64,000 bases of DNA from Myotis daubentonii (Eukaryota > Chordata > Mammalia > Chiroptera > Vespertilionidae), in the NCBI RefSeq assembly GCF_963259705.1, contig NC_081849.1:57508093-57572092 (forward strand), given 5' to 3'. Made by a program: the position numbers and the translations under genes. This document shows, piece after piece, positions 11,602 to 23,000 of this stretch; position 1 is the first letter of the stretch; every line of letters starts with the position of its first letter. The notes beneath the pieces are model-generated. The model was not told the DNA's origin. It worked only from the letters and a program-made list of their open reading frames with translations, and ran no database searches.

Positions 11602-11827
11602 CCGTGGTCGGCAAACCGCGGCTCGCGAGCCACATGCGGCTCTTTGGTCCCTTGAGCGTGGCTCTTCCACAAAATACCACGTGCAGGTGCGCACGTACAG
11701 TGTGACTGAAACTTCGTGGCCCATGCGCAGAAGTCGGTATTTTGTGGAAGAGCCACACTCATGGGGCCAAAGAGCTGCATGAGGCTCGCAAGCTGCGGTT
11801 TGCCGAGCCGCAGTTTGCCGACCACTG
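11602..11827. mobile_element. Non-autonomous hAT with intact 8-bp TSD
   Basis: Ends CCGTGGTCGGCAAACC and GTTTGCCGACCACTG form terminal inverted repeats. The flanking duplication CACTAGAC (11594-11601 and 11828-11835) is perfect, as expected for hAT transposition. The interior is also partly palindromic (GCGGCTCTTTGG against CCAAAGAGCTGC). No transposase. Confidence 0.9.
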
Positions 11828-11835
11828 CACTAGAC

Positions 11836-14290
11836 TAACAGCATGGCCCAAGGCTTCATCATACTAAAACACTTTCCAGGTAAAATATTCCGTTGGCTCA
11901 AGTCATTTCCCAGGAACTGGACAAGAACAGTCCTGAAGACTGGCCTTTCTTTGGAATGCGCAGGGTTTGAGAAACTCAAACCTGCTGAGGGACCTTTCTG
12001 TGCCTGGTATATAATGGGACTGGGAATTAAAATAAAGCCACTCTGCTGTATGACCAGTAACAAATTCCTTGCGCCAGTAGCAAATTCCTTACACCTCAAC
12101 TTTATGATCTTTAAAATGGAGTTAATAACACAAAGAAGCATGATGATCTTATTGGCAAATAATAAAAACCAGGGGAGGAGTTCATGTTGGGGTTAGAAGT
12201 CTTGTAATCAACTTTTGATAGCTTCAATGTTTGTGCATTTATTTATTCATTTAATAAACATTCATTGGATGCCTAGAATTTGCTGGGTACCAGGAAGGAA
12301 AAAATTTTAAACTATACTAACATAGTTCTTCCTCTCACAGAGAATAGAGAGATAAGGGAACAGACCTGGGCAAAGGTGTGAAAAGATGATGATGATGGGG
12401 TTCGTAGAAAGTGGTAGAAGATGGAAGTAGCTAGATGGGTAATGTTACTGGTGGAAGTGGAGTTCTTGGGGTGCCTCTGGGAAAATAATTTCCTGAGGCC
12501 CCCACAGGAAGATGGGGTTTTGTGGAAAGCTTTATCGATTATGTGAAATAAGGGGATTCTCCTCCAAGATCCCTTCTCTGTCCATCTCACCATGGGAAAT
12601 CCAATCCTCTCTTCAGCAGGGCCAGAAAAAAGGCCACTGCTCAGATCTAATGGAAGATTATACAAGCTTACAAAATGAACAAAGTACAAATTTTCATAAA
12701 GAAAATATCTGGAATCAGAAGGGCTTTGGACTTTTTAACAGCACTGCAAGATAAAAATTTAATAAAGTCCTTCAAACTTCTAGGGAAAGATCAGTTCCAA
12801 CCTAGAATTCAGCAGAGTGAGTGGAAGACCCTCAATAAAATGAGACAGAAAAATAAGAATATTTTCTGACCAACGTATAAAGTTAGAATATTTACCATGC
12901 TCCTTATTTCAGGAGCATGCTAAACAGTACGTTCTAGTATATTTGAACTTGTGTAAACAGGATATGCTTTAGCTCTGACACACTTTTCTTTCTAAAACTG
13001 TCTGTTTGCCCTAAATTGTACCTGGTAGACTTTGCAAAAAAAAAAAAAAAAAAATCATGAAGTCATGAAGACAAAATTGTCACTTTATGGCAGTACCAGC
13101 CAAGATACAAAGTCCTCTAAAATGAAATGACAAAGGTCACCTTATTAGCCATGTTTCTTCACAGTTACTATTCTAAAGAAAAATATGTGCAAAAATAAAT
13201 TGAAAAATTCGTAGATGGTTTTACTATTTTTTCTATAATAACATTGTTTAATAATATAAAATCACAGATTAGGGTGTATCTCCCTCCACCCAACTAATCA
13301 TCCAGGAACATTCAACACCCAAGAGTATCCCTCTCAGCCTTTTCACACACATCCCCAAATGCATGACTACCTGACCTTTATGGCCATCAATCCCTCACTT
13401 TCGTTTATAGTTTTACTCTTTAGCATTCATCCAAAACGCTGTCATTAAAATTTATGTTTTTGAGTTTTATATAAATGGAATCATGCAAAAATACATTCTT
13501 GTATTTCTGGTTTCTTTTACTCGGTTCTATGTTTGTGAGACACATTCTTATGGAGGGAGCTGTATTTTGGTCATTTTTGGTCTTGGGTAGGTTTCCATTA
13601 TGTGAAATGCACCGTGATTTAGTTATCCATTTCCGTATTGATGGATGCCTGGGTGGTTTCCAGCTTGGGTGATTTCCAGTGCACTAGGAGCTGCATTAGG
13701 CTACATCAATCTCACTTTTAGAACTCAAGCTGTTTATATAGTGAGAGACAGAAGGGCACATTTTATAAAATTTAAGAACACTTAGTCATCCTGATAAACG
13801 TCAAGTTTTCTTCCATTTCCTCAAACATAATGAAGGCTTATTTAAATAAACTCAGTTGGCCACCCTAATTGCTCCTCTTCCTGTTTATTCTGATTTATTT
13901 GGATTAATTAAGACAGTATTATTAGCTTTCAGATACAAAAAATAATGTACTGACTGAAGTTATTGGATTAAATAACTGCAACTCATATTGGTCTACATAC
14001 ATACTCAAAAAGAAGAGATTCAAGACTCGGAATCAAAATAGTGTAGTTTTCCAGAAAATGTTTTTAGGTATTATGTAACATTAAAACTATCAGCAATTCT
14101 CTCTAAATTGTAATCTCATTCATACATAACAAATGAGGAAAAATCGGAAGAGAGGATGTGGGTGGGGGGAGAGAGGCAAAGAGTAAGCAGAGTACCACAT
14201 CATTAAAGCTATCGTCCCCTCATTAAAGTCAGCTGATCAGTGGTCAAGTGGGATTTATTTGGCCATCAAGCTGGATTTGCCCATTAGGCC
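11836..14290. other. Intergenic, mostly unassigned
   Basis: Contains weak MIR/L2-like remnants (about 12000-12130 and 12240-12300), an A-run at 13036-13053, and an L1-like piece near 13261-13600 (ATATAAATGGAATCATGCAAAAATAC type text). No host exon recognised. Confidence 0.4.
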
Positions 14291-14296
14291 TTGGAA

Positions 14297-14633
14297 TCTA
14301 TCAATATAAAAGCCTAAGTGACCATCGCAACCTAACGGATGACCGAACAGGCTGCATGGGGCAACCAGGCCGGCAGGGGGGTTAGTGAGAGGCGACTAAA
14401 CGATCGAGCAGCAGGCTACGTGGGCGACCAGGCCAGCAGGGTGGGGGTGGGGGGGCAGTTAGGGGTGATCAAGCAGGCAGGCAGGTGAGTGGTTAGGAGC
14501 CAGAGGTCCAGGATTGTGAGAAGGATGTCTGCCGGTTTAGGCCCGATCCTGAGGGTCCCGGATTGGAGAGGGTGCAGGCTGGGCTGAGGGGACCCCCGCC
14601 CCCCAGCACAAATTTCATGCACCGGGCCTCTAG
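14297..14633 (+). mobile_element. Helibat-type Helitron, upstream member of a tandem pair
   Basis: Starts TCTATCAATATAAAAGCC after A14296. It ends with the imperfect hairpin AGCACAAATTTCATGCACCG, then GGCCT and CTAG at 14630-14633. The interior is GC-rich with short GACCAGGC-type repeats. Non-coding. Confidence 0.85.
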
Positions 14634-14798
14634 CCTGTAATAATAAAAGTGTAATATGCTAATTAGGCCAGATGTCCTTCCGGACAAAGCCAGGGTTGTG
14701 AGGGAAGCCCGGGCCCCAGGTGCCAGAGGGAAGCCAGTGCCGGCAGCCAGGAGAAGGAAGGCCTACTCTTGCACGAATTTCATGCAATGGGCCTCTAG
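14634..14798 (+). mobile_element. Helibat-type Helitron, downstream member of a tandem pair
   Basis: Begins CCTGTAATAATAAAAGTG directly after the CTAG of the previous copy. It ends with GCACGAATTTCATGCAATGG, GCCT and CTAG (14795-14798), followed by T. It is a short 165-bp derivative. Confidence 0.85.
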
Positions 14799-15420
14799 TT
14801 GTATATAATGCTGTAAGAGCTGACTAGGCCACTGAAAATAGACACAAATTCAGAATTGAGATTTTAGTCTCATGTTATACTACGAAGTCCATGTATGTGC
14901 ATATGTTTTAGTCCCATTGGCATCATATGGAGGCGGGCAAAAAACCTTGGTAAAAGCAAGAAGAAAAAAAGAACCTTCCAGTTTCATTTGTGATGGAAAG
15001 AAAAGCATTTTCTGAAATTGAATTGTGATTTGAAGGCCTCTGGCATGAATAGTGAAACATCCTGCATAGCAAAAGGGAAACTGACTATTATTGTAGGAGG
15101 GAAGAATGTGTTGCATTTAATTGCTAAAGTTTGGCAAAACATCAAAAAGAATAACAGAGAAAATAGACATGGAAGGAGAGAGGTGGCTATTAACAGCTTC
15201 TTTGTTTTATTCTTGGCCAAGAAACTCCCTTCTCATGATTCACTGAATCCAAAAGATTACAAATTATGAGGAATAATGGACAAGAAAAATCTGTAATAAA
15301 AATATCTATTTATCATTAGAAATAATTTAACTGGATCAATTTTAGTTAAAAGTACTGACAAACACTTTTTAAATTGGCATTTAATTTATTTAACTCTATG
15401 ACAATGTCCATATATATATA
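14799..15420. other. Intergenic, no gene seen
   Basis: Unassigned sequence. Positions 14899-14940 are repeated at 15575-15616. Confidence 0.4.
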
Positions 15421-15570
15421 TTAGAGGCCCGATGCATGAAATTCATGCAAGAGTAGGCCCCAGCTGCTGGCACCAGCTTCCCTCTGGCACCCAGGATCCG
15501 GGCTTCCCTCGTAGCCCCGGCTTCATCCAGAAGGTCGTCTAATTAGCATATTATGCTTTTATTATTATAG
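15421..15570 (-). mobile_element. Short Helibat-type Helitron
   Basis: Minus orientation. The 3' hairpin GATGCATGAAATTCATGCAAG is at the left, with the CTAG mutated to TTAG. The 5' end GCATATTATGCTTTTATTATTATAG is at the right. 150 bp. Confidence 0.8.
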
Positions 15571-15574
15571 ATTT

Positions 15575-16330
15575 GCATATGTTTCAGTCCCATTGGCACC
15601 ATATGGAGGAGGGCAAGTGCATTATTTTTTGTATTTGAAAGCCAATGACTGAACGTGGCAGGGTTACTAAAGCAGGCTCATTACAGGGAGGCGTGTTGGA
15701 TGTCTCTGATATCAGACTTTGGCTCAGACTCCCTGCTGGCCTTGCCATATTTTCTTAAAACTGCACTGCAGTCTAAGACCGTTTACCATCCCTCACCCAC
15801 TCTGTCTTCCTCCCTCTCTCCTTTCTTCCTTCCCACTCTCTTCACAGAGGTCAGACCTGAATTGTGTTCTTTTAGCTCTCCCAGCCTCCCTACAGCTCCT
15901 TTCCTGTTTTCCCTCACAGACGTTTCTCCCAATAAATATCTTGCACATCTGATCAGTCTTGCTGTCTACTTCTCAGAGCATCTGGACTAATGCACAAAAA
16001 TTCTGTTTGCCTTGGCTCAAAAAACATATAAAACAAAGGAGAAGAAGGAGGAATTCATGTCACAATCTCCTAAATTGTGCTATGTAAGTTAAATGTAAGA
16101 AATATATGTAAAACTGATTAGATTTAGTTTGTCTTTGTCTTAAAACTATTTTCAAAAAACAGTTTGCTTAAAGACCCACTTCAAAAAAATCAATTATCCA
16201 TTCTATTGATTTTATGGGCAAATTTCTAATAAACATAAAACTTCCTCTTTCACTTAATAAAATACACAGTCTCTTAGCTTAGTCTTCATGTAACTCTCTG
16301 AGCCTTGGAGGATTTCTGTGCTTTACAATC
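15575..16330. other. Intergenic, possible LTR remnant
   Basis: CCCAATAAATATCTTGCAC followed by TCTGGACTAATGCACA near 15930-16000 resembles the end of an old ERVL-type LTR, but I cannot find its start. The 111-codon frame at 15655-15990 lies in it and is not a gene. Confidence 0.3.
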
Positions 16331-16334
16331 TGGT

Positions 16335-17190
16335 TGTTACCTTTTTGCTTGCTGTGGGATATTCTTTGGTCTCTAGTTATGTCCCTGGCTCTAGTCACAA
16401 CCTATGAGATCTCTTCCTCCTGCTGTTTTATCCCAGCCTTGAAGGGCTCTTCTCTTTTTGCTACTCCCTTAGCCTGTGGCAGCCACTACCTTAGGTGAAG
16501 ACAAAACTAGATAAAGACACAGATTTCTTTGTAGGGAGTTTTCTCACATCTCCTGTCCTGACTCCAGCTTTTAGTTACTGTCATACACTTGGAGAAGGCC
16601 TGTATGCCTTAATATAGTTGGGGAGGGAGCACTCTTGTCTGACCACAGTCTTTGGGCGTTATAACCCTCGTACTAAGTGAACACCCATGGGTTAGAGCTG
16701 GCAAGTAATTGTAGACTCACGTTATGGCTGGGGTTCTTTGTGTAACAAAATGCTTGGTCTCTCTGATTCCATCTTGTTCAAGCTTGCTTTGTTCCCATGG
16801 CCTTCAGAATAATAGCTTCTTTTTAGTCTTCCATAGAGAATTGCTTATCATTAGAGGAATTTTGCTTTCGGCTTGAGGAGATAAGGGAAATATGTATTGT
16901 TTATCAAAGATTTGCAAGAACCTCCTGGCCAGACTCACATCAACTAGCACAATCTTCCTTGGACCCTCGCTGGTCCCCACATGTCTGCGATGGCCAATCA
17001 CTCTCTTCCCTCCCATTTCCCTTTCCTTTGACATAAAATAAGCCTGAAATCTTTACTTACTTAAGATAGATTTGGAGTTCCACTAGGGTGCCCATCTTCT
17101 CAGTTGGGGCCTTCTTGATCAATAAAACTTTCCTTACTCCAAACTCTGACATTTTGAGTTTTGTCCTTTCGAAGCATCGGACTGGTAACA
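16335..17190 (+). mobile_element. Solo LTR, ERV-type
   Basis: Starts TGTTACC and ends GGTAACA, short inverted LTR termini of the TG...CA type. Near the 3' end are a TATA-like ACATAAAATAAGCC (about 17032), a polyadenylation signal AATAAAAC (about 17121), and a GT-rich R/U5-like tail. CTGG flanks both sides (16330-16333 and 17191-17194), with one extra T at the left border. No coding sequence adjoins it. An ERV1-class LTR is my inference from layout. Confidence 0.65.
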
Positions 17191-17261
17191 CTGGATTATA
17201 AAAACTGTCACACTAGTCCACATTTGAGTATTAAAATATCAATTAGTTGCTTTCTTTGTTT

Positions 17262-17461
17262 AAAAATATTTTTTTTATTGGTTTCAGAGAGGAAAGGAGA
17301 GGGAGAGAGAGAGATAGAAACATCAATGATGAGAGAGAATCATTTATTGGCTGCATGCCCCCACACTAGGGATCGAACCTGCAACCAGGACATGTGCCCT
17401 GACCACCATGACCTCCTGGCTCATAGGTCGACACTCAACCAATGAGCCATGACAGCTGGGC
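17262..17461 (-). mobile_element. Ves-type SINE
   Basis: Minus-orientation copy: tail TTTTTTATTGGTTTCAGAGAGG at the left, head CAATGAGCCATGACAGCTGG at the right. Confidence 0.88.
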
Positions 17462-17464
17462 TTT

Positions 17465-17575
17465 GGTCAAGCATTTAACTAACTCACCCCTAGTGCCTTT
17501 GCAGGGCCAGACCAAATGATTTCGAGGGCCTTATATTCCCCAAGGGCTGGCCATTCCTCACCCCTACTTTAGTTA
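17465..17575. mobile_element. Partial hAT, right half
   Basis: Shares AACTAACTCACCCCTAGTGC and GGGCCAGACCAAATGATTTC with the complete hAT copy at 39829-40032. It ends near TCACCCCTA. The left half is missing next to the SINE. Confidence 0.65.
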
Positions 17576-19119
17576 GGTATCTCTGGGGCCTCAGTTCTCT
17601 GATAGGATTTTTTTTTTTTTTAAGCTATGCTTTTGTAGTTTATTTAGCTCCTTGTTAACACGGACTAAATAGTCTTTTGTAAAATTCTACATCCCAATGA
17701 GAAATCATTCGTTTCCTTCCCCAATTTGCAGTAGTTTCTCTGTTTTCTCTTTTAAAGGCCACAACTCCTATCAACTACAACTGCTTCTGCAACTGCTCCC
17801 TTAATTTGCCGCTCAGACTTAAGGGAAATCACAAGTACTTGCTTTTGCGAGGTATGAGCTGCTTCACCATTCATTGCTGGCTTCCTTTGACCTCGTCCAC
17901 ACTTTTGAAAAGAGTGCCTTTATTAAAAACTCTTTTCAATTACGCTATTTGAATGAACCATCTCCTTCCTGCTGGATCCCTGACTTGTAGATGGCATGGC
18001 GTTGAGAAAAATAAAGAGATTAAACCCAGGGGAGATGGTGGAAAGCATATTGAAGAAAACAGAGAGAGCTGCCATAGCTGGATGAATATGTTGAAGTGGT
18101 GGCAATGTTGGTGACACCCAGAAATGGGGAGAGGAAGACTAGACCCCCCGCTAATACTTCTTTGGTAAGCCTCTGCCTTTTAAAACGAAAGTCAGAGCAT
18201 CAAAGTATTGTTGGAGATAGAGGGTAATTTTCCAGATTGGTTTTTGGCATCCTTCTTGGTGTATACAGGTTAATGTGGAGTACAAAAGCCAAAGAATCAA
18301 TGGGGCCTTCTTAATGTGGTGGGGTTAGGAGAGGTAAGGAAAGGGTAGAAAGGGGAGCAGAGAATTCCAAGGGGAGAAATTATTTTAATCAGCTGATATA
18401 TTTTATTTAGCATATACTCAGCATTTACTATCATATAGTTTACTCAGCATCAATTCTTAGATTCCATGTATGTATCTGAAAATGTCTTTATGAGAACCTT
18501 TTATTGGTAGCAGGTACTATGAAATAACCAAATCTTTTTTGGTTTATCATCTTAGTGCCTGGAACACTGTAGGTATTAAAAATGATTAGATTTATTAATA
18601 TAGATGTTACATATTGAGCACTTACCCTGTGCCAGACACTGCAAAAAGCTTGACATAGTGTTAGTATCCCAATTTATAGGTCAGGAATCTGAGGATACTA
18701 GATGCATTTCTACCGTAGACAATAAAGTGATAATTAATTGACTGAGGCGAAGAATGTCATTACACTTTTTTCAGTTATTTGTGAAAAAAATTTTATTAAA
18801 ATTCAGGATCAGTAAACAACAACAAAAAATCTCTCTTGATTTTCTTTTGCATGCACGTATTCACAAGTTCATTAATATTTTGCAAATCTCTAGGATAAAT
18901 CTGACCTGACAAGACTCCCAAGCACCTTTCCCAGTTTCTGAGAGGAGCAGAGATTTCATCCTCTCCTCTTATTCTTTCAATCATTCCCTGCCTTTCGTTT
19001 TCCTCCACTTCGCTCTCTCCTTTAAATGCTTGCCATTCATTCATTGATTGACTCAGTGACTTATGCCTTCCTTCCTGAATTCAAACAAGGTTTGGTGCTT
19101 AACTTTAAGATCTCATTCA
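17576..19119. other. Intergenic sequence upstream of TSPAN13
   Basis: No exon recognised. A MIR-like segment at about 18600-18720 (TATTGAGCACTTACCCTGTGCC) is the only repeat I can suggest. Confidence 0.4.
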
Positions 19120-20090
19120 AAATGGTGCCACGTCACCGCCGGGGCCTAGCGCCGCGAGCAGCTGTCCGCTTCTCCGCATCCAGCCCCGCCCGCCTCCTCA
19201 CCTGCTCCCCAGGAAGCCGCGGCGAGGCCGAGTCACACGCTCCCGCCCGCGGCTCCCTCCCCGGCGCCCCAGGGCCGCCCCGCCCCTCCCGGATCCCGAC
19301 TGGCTGAGCGCACCGATTTGCATATTCCTACCTTTGTTCCCCGCTGGCGGCCAATCAGCGCGCGGGGCGAGGCGGGGGTGCTGGGCGGGGCTCGGGCTCC
19401 AGCTGCTGCGGCCGCAGGTTCCCGAGCGGGTCGCAGCCGCCCAGGGCGCGCCGCGCACAGCTCCCCGGCCCCGGTCCTCCCGCCTCTGTCCGCGCGGCTC
19501 TCCCGGCTCGGCCAGGCCCCGGAGGCCAAGACAAAGAGGCTGTTCGCGAGCGCGGGCCAGATTTACCTGCCGTGGCCGGGCACCGCAGGCTCCAAGATGG
19601 TTTGCGGAGGCTTCGCGTGTTCCAAGAACTGCCTGTGCGCACTCAACCTGCTCTACACCGTGAGTCTCCCGAGCCCCTCCCTGCCGGCCCGGGGGCTTTG
19701 CACCTGCTCGGGCCGGTGCTGCTGGGCTTCCCAGCCCGGCCAGCGGCTCTCTTCCTGCAGCCCACGCCCCCCTCCCCGTCTTCCCACGCTCTGCGCGCAC
19801 CGGGCCTCGCCTTCGCCCCCCGAGGGCCACCAGGAGCCGACGCTTGTCGCAGTCTCTTCTTTCCCCTTATTGTGCAGCCGCGGTCTTTGTGGCTCGCTGG
19901 CCCGGGCCCTGCCACATTGCTCCACCCCGCCCCCTCTCCCACCTCCTTGCCTTTCAGTTATCTGCCCAGACCTCCCCTCGCGCTGACCCTTCTGATACTC
20001 CCCCCAGGTTTCCAAAGCCCATCTGGGGCGGGTTAGGAGGCGGGGGAGTGGGCTCGGGTTTGAGGACCGTTTTTTGCAAAAGAGCGTGAT
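19120..20090 (+). promoter_or_regulatory. TSPAN13: CpG-island promoter of TSPAN13
   Basis: Dense CpG and high GC content stand out sharply from the AT-rich flanks. Visible elements upstream of the start codon are an octamer ATTTGCAT (19316-19323), a CCAAT box inside GGCCAATCAGCG (19351-19355) and a GC box GGGCGGGG (19383-19390). No TATA box is placed convincingly, so a housekeeping-type dispersed start is likely, probably around 19400-19450. The island runs through exon 1 into the start of intron 1. Long open frames on both strands here result from the GC richness. Confidence 0.85.
19597..19659 (+). CDS. TSPAN13: TSPAN13 coding exon 1
   Basis: Encodes residues 1-21, up to LNLLYT, and ends at donor GTGAGT. 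The 5' UTR extends upstream into the CpG island. The ATG context is CCAAGATGG. Confidence 0.97.
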
Positions 20091-23000
20091 CTGCAACTGA
20101 CAAGGTGGCCCGTGGCCCCTGTGCATCTAGGTCAGCTCTACGTGCTCCGGTGGTTTTCATTGAGGCCACAGAGGAGGTTCGCAGGATATCCGCAGCTTCC
20201 GAAGTTTGTTTTGTGTTTACATAAAGGGATGTCTTTTTTTGGGGGGGGGGGAGGGGGCCTGTTTTGCGCCTACTGGATGCTTTTTCCATATGTCTTCTCC
20301 TCTTATCACTATCCGAACTCCATTTTAAACGAAATCCTTCGGTAAATACGCGAGCCTCCACCCAAGTCGTTTCTCTCCCTGCCAACCAGCTTGGGCCTTG
20401 CAGGGCTCACGCTGCAGTCCCTCTTTGTGATTTTTGAGCTCAGTTCTGGGTGAACCGGAGGATGGGAGAGCAGGTTTCCGTTTGTCGACTGCGTACCACG
20501 TCCGGGGCTTGACATAGGAGATTTTTGTTCATCATACTGACATGCATCCCAGGCAAGGGGTATTGTTTAAATCCATCGGATCACAGACCAAAGGGGTCTT
20601 AATACGTTTACATAGCTGGTAGCTAGCTGGTAGCTGGCGAGTCAGGAGTAGAACCCAGGCCTTGGAATCCGGATCTTCCCAGAGGGGAGATACTTCCTCT
20701 GCTGTCATCATCCCTCCATCACAGAGGCTTGCTTCCTTCTATAAATACTCCTGGCGTTTTGCAGCCCCCACCCTGAAAACAAACCCAGCTCCCCTGCAGT
20801 AGCAGCGAGCTAGGCCATCTGTGCCAGCTTAGGTTACGTCTTTGGAATGAAGAGGCTGCCTTGTGGTCACCAAGAGGAGCGGGTGGCTGGGTCAGTTTAC
20901 CAGTACTGGCCCTTTGTATGTGAACAGGACTGCGACGCTCTGAAGGCAGGACAGAAGCTGGAATAAAATAGGCTTTTTCTGGTTAGGAATCTAATCAACA
21001 TGGTCACTCATGGTCGGCTTGGGGAAAACAGTTCTAGAACATCTCACGTGACCGCCTTGTAATCGGAGATCCATGGCAAGTTTCAGATTAAAATCCACCT
21101 TTGTCTTACCTGAAGAGTGCTTATCACGTTGATTATTAATTAAGTAAATGCTGACCAATTCCCCAGGTATTTCCTTTAATTAGCATGGATGGGCTGCTTA
21201 GACCTTCAGATTCATCATTTTGTGCCCTGACCTCTGCCCCCCCCCCGCCCCCCCCCCCCAATGATTTAGTCACCTGTTCACCAGACACCTAACCTTATAG
21301 TGTCTGTTTATAACAGGAAGGTCTACTTTGCATATTACTTGACTGAGATGTCTGTATATAATGGGCAATATGTACATTTTTAAATCTAATCCTATTGTTT
21401 TCAAATTATATCATTTCTAGTTGTATTTACTGTATATCAGGAAAGCAAGGAGAAAGGTAATTCTAAAGGAACATATTAAGACTTTTATACCTACTCTAAA
21501 TTATTGAGCATTAAAGTGTATTGTGTTGATTTTAATAGCTATGCAGTAAAACTTAATTAATTGGGAATTCACAGGACTATAAAAATGGTTAGCCCTTTTA
21601 AATCCTAGGCTTTGTAGGCGAAAGGATCTTTCTTTAAATGAATTAGTGTCTATTTCTTATACACGCTGAACAAGCTAATATAACTTAAGCAGTTTAAGTT
21701 GGAGATGAACGAGAAGTAAAGCAAGGCCTGGAGATGGACCAGGTCTTAAATAGATGCTGAAAGTGTACCAGGGCTATTATTTATCTTCTGGATTTTCCCT
21801 GGTTTCTCCCTCAACATTTTATGATGAGAAATGTGAGGTGGTTGGGGGTGGGTGGGTGGAGGAAGGGGGATTTGAGATTGAAGACTTGAAAGACATGCTT
21901 TTTTTTTTTTTAGGCAAGTATAGGAGGACCCTTAGATAGGTTCTGATCCCACCTGAGTCACCATCTCTAACACATGCTCCAAAATGCAGGATCAGGCCTG
22001 AAGTCATTTCTGAAAGTGTTTAGTAAAATCAGAATTGCATTAGGAGTGGCAAGGGTAAAGGCCACGGCTTGCTGGGTCATCTCTCTTGTGTTGAAGATTT
22101 TCTTGAGGAACTTAGGACTCTACCAGCCAAACTGTCCTTGTACGCAGGTGGCCTGCTAATAAGCCTGAGATTAGAGCAGAAATTCTGATCAGTTCAGAAA
22201 GCATGTCACTAAAACAGGTTGGAAGGAACCTTCCCCAAACCTGTCATGGACATTTGATCACTAGACGAAGGTGCATGTTGCCCTGGTTGTTATGGTTTGG
22301 TTGTTTCAATTAACAGGATCCTTAGTACTGAGCCACTGTAAGTGTAGCAATATGAACCGTTTATAAGTATGGGAAGAGAGGAAGAAGCTAGCCTCATTGT
22401 GCTCCTTCATGAGAAAGAGTAGGGCTTCCTTCAGGTGTTCACATTTAAAGAAACTGAGCCCCGGCTGGTTTGGCTCAGTGGATAGAATGTCCGGCTGTGG
22501 ACTGAAGGGTCCCGGGTGTGATTCCAGTCAAGGGCCCTTGCATGGGTTAAGGGCTCGATCCTCACTAGGGGGCCTGTAGGAGGCAGCCGATCAATGATTC
22601 TCTCTCATCATTGATGTTTCTATCTCTCTCTCCCTCTCCCTTCCTCTCTGAAATCAATAAAATAGTTTTTAAAAATAGTTTTAAAAAAATAAACTGAAAG
22701 CTTTGTCTTGAGTACCTACTGTGTGCTAAGCACTGTTCTCAGTCTGGGAACACAACAGTGAACCAAACTGGGCTTTAAAAGCAATATGCTTTTATTAAGT
22801 CTCTTTGTTTATTTGCTACGTATGATCTCAAGAGTTTTATTTAGTCAGTAAACATTTACCTACAGGGTGCTGAAAACTGTGGGAAATAATAAACACATAC
22901 ATAGGCAAATACGAACCCATTCTGTGAAGACTGGTCTAGTTGAGATGCATGGAGTGGGAAACTTAAATGCTGTAGATGGGAAGAACTGCCTTCAGGTGAC

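Noticed and set aside
11495..11825. Minus frames of 87-98 codons
   Set aside because: They fall within the palindromic hAT element and its flanks; no protein similarity recognised.
19198..19986. Long open frames (210 codons on -, 222 on +) around TSPAN13 exon 1
   Set aside because: They arise from the stop-poor GC-rich CpG island, run through the exon 1 donor, and are low-complexity Arg/Gly/Ala/Pro.
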